Shown: positions 1 through 13,500 of the stretch, piece after piece | Layout of the letters: each line of letters begins with the position of its first letter | Position numbering within the stretch: the first letter of the stretch is position 1 | NCBI GenBank assembly: GCA_013397935.1 | Contig: VZRN01003162.1 | Location: forward strand, 1,283,401-1,347,400 | Direction of reading: 5' to 3' | DNA: 64,000 bases | Source of the DNA: Dasyornis broadbenti | Lineage: Eukaryota; Chordata; Aves; Passeriformes; Dasyornithidae | Program-made: the position numbers and the translations under genes | The notes under the pieces: generated by a model | What the model was told of the DNA's origin: nothing | Database searches by the model: none | What the model saw: only the letters and a program-made list of their open reading frames with translations

Positions 1-1415
1 CAAAAGCTTAATGCAAAAGAAAGTAATGATCATTAGACACACAGCGCCCAAAAAACCTGAATTTAAACTGAAATAATACAGCAGCCAGTATTAAATTGTA
101 CAGTATTGGATAGTACGTTTATCAGTGTTTCAGAACTGATGTATGTAACCTGAAGAGCTGAGCAGCAGCCAGTTGAACAACCTAAAACAACCTGTAAAAA
201 TGAAACTATTTGGGTATCACTTGTACACAAATACTGATGAAACTTTACATCTTAAATTAAGAAATAACTTAAACATACATGGAAATCTTTCTCAGCTAAG
301 GCAATGAGTAAGTTTGATTTCATTACTGATGTAGTAATTTAATTAATTGATGTATTTCCATATGTAATTGACGAGACATTAGCCCGCTCTTGTGAATTCT
401 TCTCTCAGCAATAAGTCAAAACAAATGAGGCAGAATCCTCTGTCCTAAGTGTTTTTGACTGGACTGATTCTATATTGGCAAAAGCGAAAAAAAATTTTAA
501 AACATCAACAGAATTTTAAGCCAAATATCAAACACTGATTTTCCAAAACATCTGTTTTGCAAGTGGCGATGCATATTAATACATGATCTGGAAATCTAGT
601 AATGGTTTAGCCTTCTGCTTTTAAAATTTATACAAAATAATATCAGTGGATTTAAGAGATACAGGGATGTCCTGGAAAAACAAAGGAACTTGGAAAGAAC
701 GGAAAGAAGGAGTGATGAAACAAATGAGTAAGTTACAAGGTTTTTATAGTACACAGACAGATAATAAGGAAACAGGTCTAAATAAACCTTATCCCTGTTC
801 TCTCTTTATTATGTACATTAGGCAAGTGCCAGAATCACATTTCTTCTGAAAAAGTGTCTGCATATATATCATATAAATAATTTCATAATTAATTTTATAT
901 GATTCTATATGTATACAAATAAGTATTTCTATATAAATATTTCTACATTTATAAGACATATGGATATATTAAAAATATCTAATTCAAAAGAACTTTAAAA
1001 AATTCCTCTAGTCCACTACTGACTTGAACTGAGTAACACGTAATAAAAATTACAGGAAGAAGTGGATTACTTCCATTGTACATGGGGCTTCAATTACATC
1101 ACTTTTAAAAACATTAAATTAATTTTTTCTTATTTTATAATCAGAATCTGACAGTTCTGCTCGGTTTTGGCAAAGAGAACACCACAATTTTGCAGTTTAG
1201 AACTCTACACTATTGAATAAAGATTATTACACAGGAAACAGGGAAACCAGAGCAAAAGGGAATTACACACTGTTCACTTGTAGAGGGAATCTTGGTCCAG
1301 CCACAGTCTACAGAGTCCTTTGCTTGGTTTTACCACATGCAATAACACCTATTTCAATTACAGATAAAAACCACTGGTCATTAAGAATTTGCTGAGGGTT
1401 TACTACCAAACCTAC
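1..1415 (-). other. MRC1 intron 6 (partial)
   Basis: Non-coding, AT-rich sequence between exon 6 and the CTLD2 exons, which lie outside the window. A strongly AT-rich block sits around 860-1000. No exon, repeat family or RNA gene was recognised. Confidence 0.8.
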
Positions 1416-1562
1416 CTGTAGGAATAACAAAAGACTCTAAAGTAGCATTTCCTCGTTTACAAATATAGCCAAGTTTCTTATTACATTCCCAGTTCTCCCA
1501 CTTAGCACCTTTGCCAGGATTTAATGCACCACAAATTTTTCCAGGTTCTGGAGATGGATGGC
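1416..1562 (-). CDS. MRC1: MRC1 exon 6: end of CTLD1 and linker
   Basis: The 147-base exon encodes HPSPEPGKICGALNPGKG, then KWENWECNKKLGYICKRGN and ATLESFVIPTG. It supplies the last three conserved cysteines of CTLD1 and the linker to CTLD2. A potential N-glycosylation site N-A-T is present, matching N-T-T in human. The acceptor follows a T-run (complement of about 1566-1576) and the donor is GTAGGT. No later exon is found before coordinate 1. Confidence 0.95.
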
Positions 1563-4500
1563 CTTAAAAAAAAAAACAGACACCATGACAAATCTCAACA
1601 ACAACAACAACAGCATATAAATACAACATGGTTACCCTCCCAGCTCTCACATTCTCTTCTGGTCCATGCTTCAACCATAAAATGCACTAACACATAGACA
1701 ACTGTGGTTCTCTGCAGTCCTTTAGACTGAAGGGGGAAATTTACACCCTTAAGAGACCATTTTCCATAGCAGCCACAAGTTGCAAATTCATAATTTAATA
1801 GCCTCTTTATATGTTCAAAGTCTTGGTGGAAGGTGTTACAGTGCATGTATTTATTTTCTTTGGGATTTTTTCCTTTTCTAAATGGAGAACATCTAAGCTC
1901 CAGAGGACAGTCTTGAACATCCAGTGTAATGAGGATGAGAAAGAGGCAGGCTAATCAATATAAAGGCATGGAAGACACAGTACAAATATGAAATAGGTTA
2001 TATGGACATAAGAGTAGAGCATTACCTTTGAATGAAATTAAAGAATATAAAGGGTTAAAGATAAGTGGAGCTCATTTCTGTTACATCAAAACCCATCTAA
2101 TTCTTTGCAGTAAAATTGAGAGTTGTCTGCAGTTTTAACAGCAATGAACAGCTCCTCTTGCTGCTTTGGCTCCATGTCACAACTGTGTTTCCCCCACTCC
2201 GCCTTGCATGCAGATTCTCATCAGTGCACTTGGATGACAAACCTATAAATACCTTTACAGCAACTTGCAGTTCCTCTGCTTGTACGCTCACTCCACTGGA
2301 GAGCTATTTATAAAGTGGTTCAACTCACTCTTCAAAGCTTACCTAGTCATCAAGGAGTTTGTCCACCTAAAGGTGCTTTTGGCCTCATCTGCACAAGCAA
2401 GGCCCTGGGTGATACACTGGATGACTAAATACATGTAAAATACTCAATGAAGTTCAAGTGTATTTATGCTGCAGACCTTCAGACATCTACTTTAAATTAG
2501 TGTTCAAAAGCTTCCTGAATAGCCAGTGCAAAGGAATAAGGCAAGGGTCCTGCAAAACGACACCTTAACATAGGCACCCTGAATAATCAGACAGAGGTGC
2601 AGCCCTTCATCATGAGCACAGAGGGCAAAGAAACAGGATTTGTAGTGATGGCACCAGAGTTCAACACTGCAGCTACAGCTGTGAAGTAACTGGGTTTCTG
2701 TCAAAGCAGACTAGCCTAAAATGTTCAGTTGGATATGCGTTACTGTTGTGGGTAGATGAATCCCAAATGAAAATGAAATTCCACTCTTTAAACAAATAAA
2801 AAAAAAATAAAAAAAAAACCAAACAAAAACAAATTGAAAAGGAATTTAAATAAAGAAAAAAGAAATATGAAATAAAATTTAAAATAACCCCAAAACCAAA
2901 AACACCACTGAGCAGTCTAATCTCACAAATGAAGACATCTACAGCACTTGATTTCTTCTGTATTCAGAAGGAAAATAAATTAAGAAGATATGCAAATGAA
3001 GTGTCAACAGATAACTTAAAACTTTCCTATGGATTTTGAGGCTACCATTTCCATTATGAATAATAAATTAAGCCTGGTGCATATCCCTAGCATAAGGGCC
3101 ATTACTCACAGTGTTTATAAGCACAATCAGAATTTTTCAACAGCAAAACAAGCTCAATAATTGCAGGAGAACACAGTGCTAGAAAAGCTTCTGTTACACA
3201 ACGACCAAATTTTTGCTTTTTAAACTGAGTAGCAATGTATTAACCTTACCTGGAACCCAATTTAAGTACCGAAAAGGGGCACCACCAACCCATTGCCATC
3301 CACTGTTGAAATTCAAACTATTAAGACCAAACCAGAGAGCTGAACTCAGCATCCGAGTCAGACCTAGGTAACAGAGACAGACAGAGAGATTGGAAGTCCA
3401 CAGCAAGCACAACCTCCTCAAAACTCGAGAGCTGAATTCTAACGAAGACATGTCCTTCCCTTTTTTCCCAGTACAAGTTTAAGGTGGCTATGCTAAACCT
3501 GCAAAACAGCTCATCTTACATTGGTCTGTTTAGTTTTAGAGTTTTGACATTTTTAGGTTTGAAGAATTTTATTGCAACAGAAAACGAAATGACTGCTACC
3601 ATTGATCACAAACATGAAACTTTTTTTTCAGAACTATAAAATATTAAATGCATAAAGTTGCAGAAAAGGTCACAAAACCAAAAATCAGTTTTCTAAAATG
3701 AAAGATAGTTTCCCAGTGTGTATTTTCTCTTCCATAAAATCAACAAGTGTGAATTGCCCAGAGTAAAAAACCTGTTCTCATTTATCAAAGTACATTAAGA
3801 TGCAATCATCACAAACATCATCTATTTAACAGCATATCTTGTGCATTTTTCAGACTGATCTGATTTCAGTTCTTTAGCCAATGATAAGTCAGGCTTCAAA
3901 AAAAAAAAAAAAAAAACCAGTACAAATTTATTCCTCTAGCTCTGAAAAACAAATAGAAATAAGGTGCAGTATGGCGCTGCTGAATTCTCTATTATTCATA
4001 GTCATTATTAATCAATTTTCTATCTCGGCCCTTAGTATAAGACTTGGATGCCCAGCTGGATGAATGCTGATTTTTTTTAATTTAAGCGTATTTCTGCATA
4101 GTTCACAGAAAATCATTGTGCAATATGTATCATTTGTTTCTGCTTCTGCTGATGGTATCATGCCAGGATCTTACAATTTGTGCTTGTCTCTGACACCATA
4201 ATTATGGGCAGCACTTGAAGCATGCCAAAGTTACAATGAGAGATAGTTAACCACAAGGACTGGAATCTCATACCTGGTTTGGCACGAGCACATTAACAAG
4301 TTTTATTGCTTCCTCTGGATAAGCAAGTTGTGGTTAAGAGAACTGAGAACTGAGGATGACAGTAAATCCTGCTCCTGCCAGGGTAGTCATATAATGAAAA
4401 ACTGATCTTCACATACATTTAGCAGCCCTGTCTATTATTTTGAAATTAAAACACATCAACTATTAATTAACTTCTATGTCAGTGCCAGCTTGATCCTTTG

Positions 4501-7500
4501 AGCACTAATTTCAACAATAATTTCCTCACAGTCATTTAAAAAAGACAATGTTTTGACCAAATCCTTAAATTAAAACCAAAAGTTTAGACAGAAAAAAATG
4601 TTCATAGCATTAAAAATACATTTCTCGTTCCTCTAAAGTGGAGAAATACGGATTTAATTGATTGACTGTTAGATGGATAAGGAATTGGCTGGATGCCTGC
4701 GTCCAAAGAGTTACAGTCAATAGCTTAGAATCCAAATGGAAACCAGTAACAAGTGGTGTCCTTTAGGGTCTGTACTGGGACCAATATTATTAATACCTAT
4801 GGCAGTCACACAGACAGTGGGATCGGGTGCAGGTGGAAGTCTGCAGATGACATGCAGCTGAGTGCTGCTTTCGACTCATTTGAGGGGAGCAGTGGTAACC
4901 AGGGGGCCTCTGACAGGCTTGAGGAATGGGCCCATGGCAACTGCATGACGTTAAACAAGGCCAAGCACCAGGTCCTGTCCCTGGGTCATGGAAATTCACA
5001 ATATCCATATGGACCAGGGGATGAATGGATTGAGAGCAGCCCTGCAGAGAAGGACTTGGGGGTTCTGGTGGATGAGAGGCTGGACATGACCCGGCCATGT
5101 GCACTCACAGCCCAGAAAGACAAAAGTGTCCTCGGCTGCAACCAAAGCAGCAAGGGCAGCAGGGCCAGGGAGGGAATTCTGATCCTCAACCCTGCCCTAG
5201 TGAGACCCACTTGGAGTGCTGCATCCAGCTCTGGGATCCCCAGTACAAGAAAGCCATGGAGCAAGTCCAGAGGAGGAAAGAAATTTCACCAGAGTGGTGG
5301 AATATCCCTCCTGTGAAGATTGGCTGAGTGAGCTGGGTTGTTCAGCCCAGAGAAGAAAAGGCTCTGGGAAGACCTTATCATGGCTTTTCAATAAATAAGA
5401 AGGGCTTATAAGAAATTTGGAGAAAGACTTTTACCAGGGCTTGCAGTGAGAGGACAAGGGGCAACAGTTTAAAAATGGAAGAGGGTAGATTTATACTGGA
5501 CATAATGAAGACATTTTTTACAAAGAGGATGGCGGTGCCCTGGAACAGGCTGTCCAGAGAAATTGTTGATTCCCATCATTGGAAGTGTTCAAAGCCAGGT
5601 TAGATGAAACTTTGAGCAACCTAGTCTAATCCATGATATCCCATACCATGGCAGAGAGGTTGGACTGGACAGTCTTTAAATGTTCCTTCCACCCAAACCA
5701 TTCTCTAATCCTCTGATTTTACAAATTTAGTAGGTAAAACATATAGCTTATGGTATAGAATATTTTATTGCTCAACTGATGTAATATACTCAAAATATTT
5801 TCTGATCTATTTAATAGATGAATTAGTGACTATTTCATGTGCATACACAAGCTGAGAAGGTAATAAAGAGGACTTTCTCAATGTAGAATGTAAATATATT
5901 CAAGTACGAATTTAAGAATTTTCTCGTAGAAGTTTGGAAACTCCTTCCAAAAACATTGAAGGAGATTGAAACTAAAAGAGACTATTCATGAGTCCTTTTG
6001 TTTATAAATTCTTTTTCTTTTCATATTTTAGGATAAACAGAAGATGCAATGGCTTTGGTGAGATACATCAAAACTGCTGACTAATATACACTACCAAAAA
6101 AATGCAAAAACAATGCAATCTTGGTATCTACATCCTCAGTTTACAAAGTACTTTGCATTTTTCTGCATTCCAACATTCATTCTTTATTGCCTGCATTACT
6201 TAATTGTTGTAATTTTTATGTTACTGTTAGTTTATGGCAATATTTAATCATGATTTTAAAAATATTATCTGTCTTAAATTCCCAGCTGAATCATTCAATA
6301 GAACTATTTCAATTTACTAATTACCAGAATCATACAAATATAAATCTTCAAGATTGAACATGCCATATTAGCATCACTGTTGTAATAATACACTTTTTAA
6401 AAAACAAACCTGATGGATAATATTAACCTACCTGTCAGGTATGTTTGTTCATGTAACTCTGTGATGCTTAATAACTCTGCTTTCTGTTGTTGACAGCTTT
6501 TTCTTGCCTGATGCCATTTCAGAGCTGCCTCAGAGTTTATCTGGTACTGGACATTTGTTAGAGGATCTGTGTTCCACAAATCGTTAGTAGTAACTGTAGG
6601 GAGAAAAAGAAATGCTGTAGCTCATCATGGAGACAGAGCCAGATAAAACACAGAAAAAAAATCGCATAGCAAAAGACAAAAAACCTAAACACTGTTACAG
6701 ACAACTGTTTTGAAAGGAATCCTGAGACTCTTCAATGTATTAGTAGATCCAGGGCAGTAGACAGGGAATGAAAAAAGGTCACCACTTTTTCTGGTACAAC
6801 AAAGCTGCTGTTTAAGGTAAATGATGAGTGGCCAAAGACATGCCAAAACAGTTGACTTGCCAATGTGGAGAAAAAGACTAAGAACTTCCAGGCTGATGCT
6901 AGCTAAGATGTATATCAAGCTGAACTTTTTTCTCAGATAAGAAACCCCAAATTTTTTTATTAATTTGGGCTCCTATGTGAAGTGACTATGGATTTCCTTA
7001 CTGTGATAGTGGTAGTCAGACCCAACTGCTGAATGCAAGGATGACATCAGCATCCATCTCACACTTCTCTGCAATTCCTGATTTCTTAAGCATGTGTCTG
7101 ACATACCATGACTTTCTCCTCTGCCACACAGCCTGACTGAACTCCTTAAATACCTGACCTTGGCACTTTTAGGCAATGCCAGTGAAAGGATCATCCAAAG
7201 AGACCCAACGTTAGAAGCTGCCTGAGAATGTACCACACTCTTTACACTGCTGCAGCCTCTCCTGGCTCATCAAAATTGTATCTCCACAAACAAGCAACAG
7301 AAAACAGTGTGATCTTGATCTGCCAAAAATGGGACCTAATGATGTCCCAGCACTGAGCTAAATATCACATAAAGGGAATAAAGTTGCGTAATAGAAGAAC
7401 ACAGCAGAAATCACTGCATGTCTGCCAACAATGAGAAAACAACTGAAATTCCTGAAGCCTTTATCAGCTTCTCAAGTTGCAATGTGTGGAAAAAATTGAG

Positions 7501-10500
7501 AGAAAGAGGTCTTTTCTGAATTTAGACTGCTCAGAAAACTTCAGTGTGTAAGTAGAGGAAAACAGTACAATAAACAAAACTAAAGACAAAGCATGATACG
7601 TGTTAAATATCAGGAGGTCACTTATCAGTTCCACTTTTTCCTGTATTAAATCTCATATTAAGTGCTTCTTTCAAACTATATTTATTTTAAAAAACATCAA
7701 ATATAACCCATTGTAAAAATGACATTTCAGTAAAACTGGAAAATTTAATTTGATTACTATTATCCACAAACCAACTTCTGTCCAAAATATTTTATAACTA
7801 TCAGAATCAAAATTTCTTTGCTACACTATGTTCTAAAAGACCATAAACCCCTGTGCACAAGAACAATCCTGGAATAAAATTAATAATGCAAAAATAGTAA
7901 AATCTACAATTCAGTAAAAAAACCGTGGCTCTGACTTGATAGTAAGGGGTTTATAAATCTTGTACAATTATTACAGAGAAGTGGTAAACAAGTCTTGGGC
8001 ATTCATCCAAACTTCCACCTCAGTTCCCCAGTCTCATAATTTATAGCTGACTTCCATATGGTGCTCTCCTGCAGAATTTTGGCCTTTCATAAAAATCAAA
8101 CTAATTTCTAAATCTTGGAAAATTTGCTTTTAAGACATCTGAGTTTTAAGAGGTCAGATGTCTTTTCAGAGCAGGATTTTGGAAAACCTATATGCTATTG
8201 TTTACAGTTTAGTTCCCCAGAGAAACCAAAAGATTAATCACTTTTCTGGAATAATGTATTTTAGCATCTAGGCTAAGTTAATGTTAAATCACACTTGTCC
8301 TTAGTACATAAGTAGAAAAATAATAAAAATCTGAACTCTATCCCTAAACAGATTAATTCAGCATGCATTTATTCTCTGCACTTTTTGTTTCTGTCCTAGT
8401 CACCTGTATTTATATACATCACTTTGAAGGCTTTCTGAATCCTTCTCTAAATATACAGCTCTTCTATCTGTCAAGAAAGAGGCCTCAATGGACTTTTTCC
8501 CACTGGAATAGAGCTATAGGTACACATTGAGTCACTCTCCTGATGGTTTTACACTGTGCAACCTGTCTTCTTCCCCAACACCTTCTTTGAAGTGTTCATA
8601 CAGGTCAAAAAGACATGGTGTAACCTATAAAGAAGTAGCATTTCCTAGGCTACTAAAAATTGTTTACTATAGCAACACTTCTCAGTTCCTTTCCTTGGGC
8701 TTTAAGCTCCTAGTGTTACTGTGTCAGCATCTCTTTCTAAATCACCAAATAAAGGGTCATAATCACAATTATGTCACCTCCACTGATAAAATTTCTCCAC
8801 CTCTATAGAATATATTAACTGTTGCAAGTATGGTCTCATGCCCTCTTCATTTTGGAGAACATTTGAGGTGGTTTTGGTCACAATGAAAAGTGACTGGGTC
8901 AGCCACAGTCATTTCTTGGAAGGTCCTGGCCCCAGTATGAGCAGATGCAATAGTCTGAATCACGTATTTTCATGTTGGCACCCTTGGTCCCCTGGACAGC
9001 TTAAGAAACAACAAACACTTTATTCTTAGTGAAAAAACTTTTAACACACACAGACTTAAACATTCTACTTTTAAAGGCGTTGTTGAAGTTTATTAACGTA
9101 TCATTCGCTCATATCTTACTCATTCCTCTTTCGTAGGGATGACTAAAACTTCTGCTACCATGGTCTGTCTCTCATTAAAATATATGAACCAAACTTGAAT
9201 ATTTTATAGCCAGTACTGAATAATCAGGAAGGAAACATGCAGGCAATCAGTATAAAGCAGCTTTTTCCAAAAACAATGACTGCCATCTGAATGGATTTCC
9301 TTGAATTATGCCGAAGAATTAAACAAAATTTTAATGATGCCTCCTATTTGTTGTACTCAAATAATACTAGGCAGGGAGGATTCTTAAGTGAACTTTGCAT
9401 GTGCTTTATTAATGGGATTGATATTCCCAACATGTTTTTATTATCTTGAAATTGATACTGGCATAGGAGAAAAAAAAAAGTGTGATTTTCCTTTGTCTGA
9501 AATACTGAATGCAACGTTCATGGAAATCAGGCTAGGACGCCAGTATTTTGTCATCAAACCAGTTAAGATCAACCCAAATGGTTTCACATCAAAGGAAAGG
9601 CATATTTTTCTCCTTAGCTCTGATTGCAGTCAGCTGGAGCTTTACACCAAAACACAATAATAAAGAAGGAGGCAGGGAGAAGCATTACTCTTCTCAGCAT
9701 GACAGAAGAAGCAGCTTACAGACAAAATGTTGAGTACATATTTTACAGAGGTCCAGAGAAAATTCTTTCAAATTTAAAAGATTTCAAATATATGCAGGCA
9801 TAAATTACCCCCACTTACTTAAAGTAAGATCAACATTTCTAAATAAAGTTCTCCATATTCATAACACTGCACTTTAAATTCCCAAGTATACTCACACCAG
9901 GGAATTTAAAACACAAATACTTCTAAGTGAGTTAAAAGACAGAACTAAAATATAATACATAGGTTTGGGAAGCACTAGGATGTAGTAAAGACTTCATGAA
10001 AGCTCCTTCATGTTTAGAAGACAACCCATTCTCCAAAGTAATTCTAATTTTCAATTAAACTGTTTTCTAGCTTCCAGCTCCACTGCACAGATTTCTACTT
10101 TTTGGCCTTTTGCATATACTACTTATGCTAAAGTAACATCCTTACATCTAATTGACTTCCTGTTTAAGTAAGTGGTGTACATAGAGATTCCAGCATATGA
10201 TTAACATACTTTCACCCAAAAATAACTGGGCAATGTTTTTCATGCTGGGTCTATATTTGGATATTTAGGTAGTTCTTAAAAGGACAGCAGGCTAAACGGA
10301 GACAGAAACAGAACCATTTCAAACTGTAAAGCACATGTTATGGACATATTTCCAGGCAGCTGAATAACAGTACAGCAGAATCAGGAATATAAAAAGCTTA
10401 CATTTCATTGGGCAAAATCCATACTTCTTGTCAACATCATAGTCCGAAGTGGTTCCACACCAGAACCAGCCATCTGATCTTCCAGCATTTGTGCAGTCAG

Positions 10501-13500
10501 CATACCATTTACCATCAAACTTAAAAGGAAATACACAAGGGGCTCCATTGTCATTTCCTTTCACTGTGTAGGTATCTGAGGAGGCACAACAATTTTAAAA
10601 GGCATAAACATTAATAATTATGGGATATATGTGAGTTCCTCTTCATGATCCTATTACAAAACGTTATAGCAAGGAAAGCTTGCCAGCTTAGTGCACAACT
10701 GTACTGGAAATGGGACATGGATCATTTTACACTAGATCTAAGCAGATACTCATGTTCACAAGCAAATTTTTGTTGCTAAGAGAGACAACTGACCACAACC
10801 AACTGAGCCAAGATAAGACTTAGCCATGCTAAGTTTCACATGCACAACAATCAAAAGTATAAAATCCACGCAGTTCAGCAACTTTTTAAAGTGCAAACAA
10901 CTGTTCAGTGTTCTGTCAATAACCCAGTGAACTGCTGATCATTTTAGACATGGAAGAGCAGGTATATGTAAACTTGAAAGATATATATCATGGAAAGATA
11001 TATATCACTCCAATATATGATGCCCAAATAAAATTTACATTTGCATATAAAGATAATTTTTGTGTCATCAGAAACCTGACTCAATTAAACTTATCAAAGT
11101 AACTAAAGCAGCTTTCTGTGTAATGTACATGCATTGATGGAAGGACATACAGGGGAACAGCACGTGACAACGACTTCTGGAGAGGTGACATGCCAGAGAC
11201 CCTGTCTCACAGAGCTGCTAGAAAACAAAGGAGGAAGGAATGGCAGGACCTCATTACATCTCCCCCCATCTTCTTTCACATAATTAGCTTTGCTAGGGTT
11301 CTTCTATTCTGGCTTCTGGCCAAGGACTGGTACTGTAATCAGCCATGGTATAAACCACAGAAACTGCATCCATACCTCCCTTCATTACCCTTTCTGTTTA
11401 TCAAAAAATACTAAATGGGAAGTCAAATTTATTCCCAGATACTTATCATGAATATATATAGAGATGTATTATAAATAACTTTTTCAAATTTAACTATTTA
11501 AAATATCCTATTTCTTTGTCTAACATTTTAGAACCAGCTCCGAGACTCCCTTCAAACACCTAGATGCAATACATCGAAGATACCACGAGTTAGCTAATTT
11601 CTTACAGATAGCTAATACTTGCACCCCAAGGAAAAAAAATATCACCAACAGACACTGTACACTTATGCTACATCTTTCTGTACACATGTAGTAAATAGTA
11701 AAAGCTATCATCAACTGTTGTGTAATAGTTATAACCATGTTTTGAATAACCATAGAATTTTGTTCTCCTCTTCAAATGAATCACTACCATGCATGGTTAA
11801 TCATCTACTAGCACTTTGACAAAAAACCAAAACAAACCCCTCAATAAACAAAAAGTGCACACTCATGTATTGTTGACTTCACCTGAAGTCACACTCACTG
11901 ATCATTAATAAAATTAAGGAAGTTCTCCTACACATATGAATATTTTAATTAGCTGCATGTAAAAATGAGTTTGAAATACAGAAATGAATTCACAGAACTT
12001 TACCTTCATAGCCTCGAGAACACAGATCGTCTGTGGTTCCGTAGACTTTCCACCTACTCCATAAACCAGATCCCTTGTACAGCATTATATTCCTTTCCTG
12101 TTTGTTTCCATAGTTGAAAAACAAGTCTTCCCCTTGGATTGCAAAGAGAGTCTCATTTCTGCATTCCCATCGCTGAAGTTCACTAGCCTTGTCACACGGA
12201 TACAGAGTGATTGGAACCCAGTCTTTCTTCGAAGGCACTCCCAAGCACAATTTGAATGCTATGCTCATAAGCTGGTGATCTGAGACCCACCTGAATTTTT
12301 GTGACTCATTTTCTTGAACACAAGGAGCAATAGTCACTGAATTAGAACTTTGAGCCAGCACACAGCGCTTGTGATCTTCATTATATATTAAGAAGATGCT
12401 AGTATCTGTAAGACAAATAACACCAGAATCATTTGGGTTGAAGTAATCTTACCTACCGTCTAAATGAAATATCAATCTGGACACTCCTCTTGGTGTTAAA
12501 ATCTCATCATCTGTTCAGCAAAAGGAGGTGTGGACCTTTGTTGAAGTGGCTGTATGACGCGACTAGTTCAGATGTGAGGAAGTTTCTATTTTGTGTCAGT
12601 GAAAACATTTGTACACAAAAGCATAAGGCAGCAGAGGTGTAGACCTAGTGTCCCCTGCAGGTTTAAAGCACGGTTTAAACTGAAGAGAGAAAACACACTT
12701 ATGGTACTAATCCAAGCTGCACCCATGGGAGCTACTAAAACGAGGGAGCACAGACACTGTAGAGAGCAGATCCTGACACTGAACACTCCAGCAGCACTGG
12801 CTCCCAGGCGTGGGGAGATGGCAACTGTCACTAAGCTCTTCAGGCTCCATTTCCTCCCAGCAGGAAGCTCTGTTCTCAAAAGCCCTGCTAACATCTTCAA
12901 AGTATTAACTGCAAGAAAGGATATGTTTTTAAATCTCATCTGTAAGCTACTTGTAGAGAGTATTTATTTTACATTCCAGTCATCAGTGACTTCTTTCTTG
13001 CACCTCTCCATTATGAATGAAATACCAACAGCAGTGGGGTTTGCCTTCACCAGGTATGCCTCTTCATGATTTATGAAAATAAACAAAGCTCTTCATAGCT
13101 TCCCAAGTTATTTCTCCCTCTTAGTAAACAGTGCTTCACAGCATGCATTTTCATATATTCAAGGCTGATTTCAAAACTATAGCCACTTGAAAAGTTTTTA
13201 GCATCTATTACACTTGGATGTGCTATGGAGTGTAACATTCCAAAGCTGGTCTTGCTGAAAGACTGAAAATTTCTCCTTTCTGATCCACCTGAAATACATT
13301 TTAGCACACTAACTTAATCATGCTCCTTCACATAAGGTAACAGGGTGAACAACATCTTAAAATTATATTTAAACTGGGCTATGAGCTAAGAAGGAGAAAT
13401 ATTAATTTATGTGACTCTGGGGATTGAAGATAATTAAAACACTATTTATTTTAGAGTATGATTACCAAACTAAACAAATTCTATAACAGAGAAACACTTA

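Larger units (their letters stand above)
3364..6431 (-). other. MRC1 intron 4
   Basis: Non-coding. It contains a 19-base A run (3898-3916) and a long CR1 fragment in the opposite orientation to the gene (about 4655-5730). The rest is AT-rich and unremarkable. Confidence 0.85.

Noticed and set aside
4790..5398. Several overlapping open frames on both strands
   Set aside because: They are shadow frames within the CR1 element.
6655..6685. Resemblance to the miR-511 core (AGCAAAAGACA on the plus strand)
   Set aside because: It is in intron 3 rather than intron 5. The gene strand carries only a 5'-arm-like word with no complementary arm nearby, so no hairpin forms.
12593..13069. 158-codon plus-strand open frame in MRC1 intron 1
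   Set aside because: It begins with GTG, has no recognisable homology and lies antisense inside an intron; probably chance in a moderately GC-rich patch.
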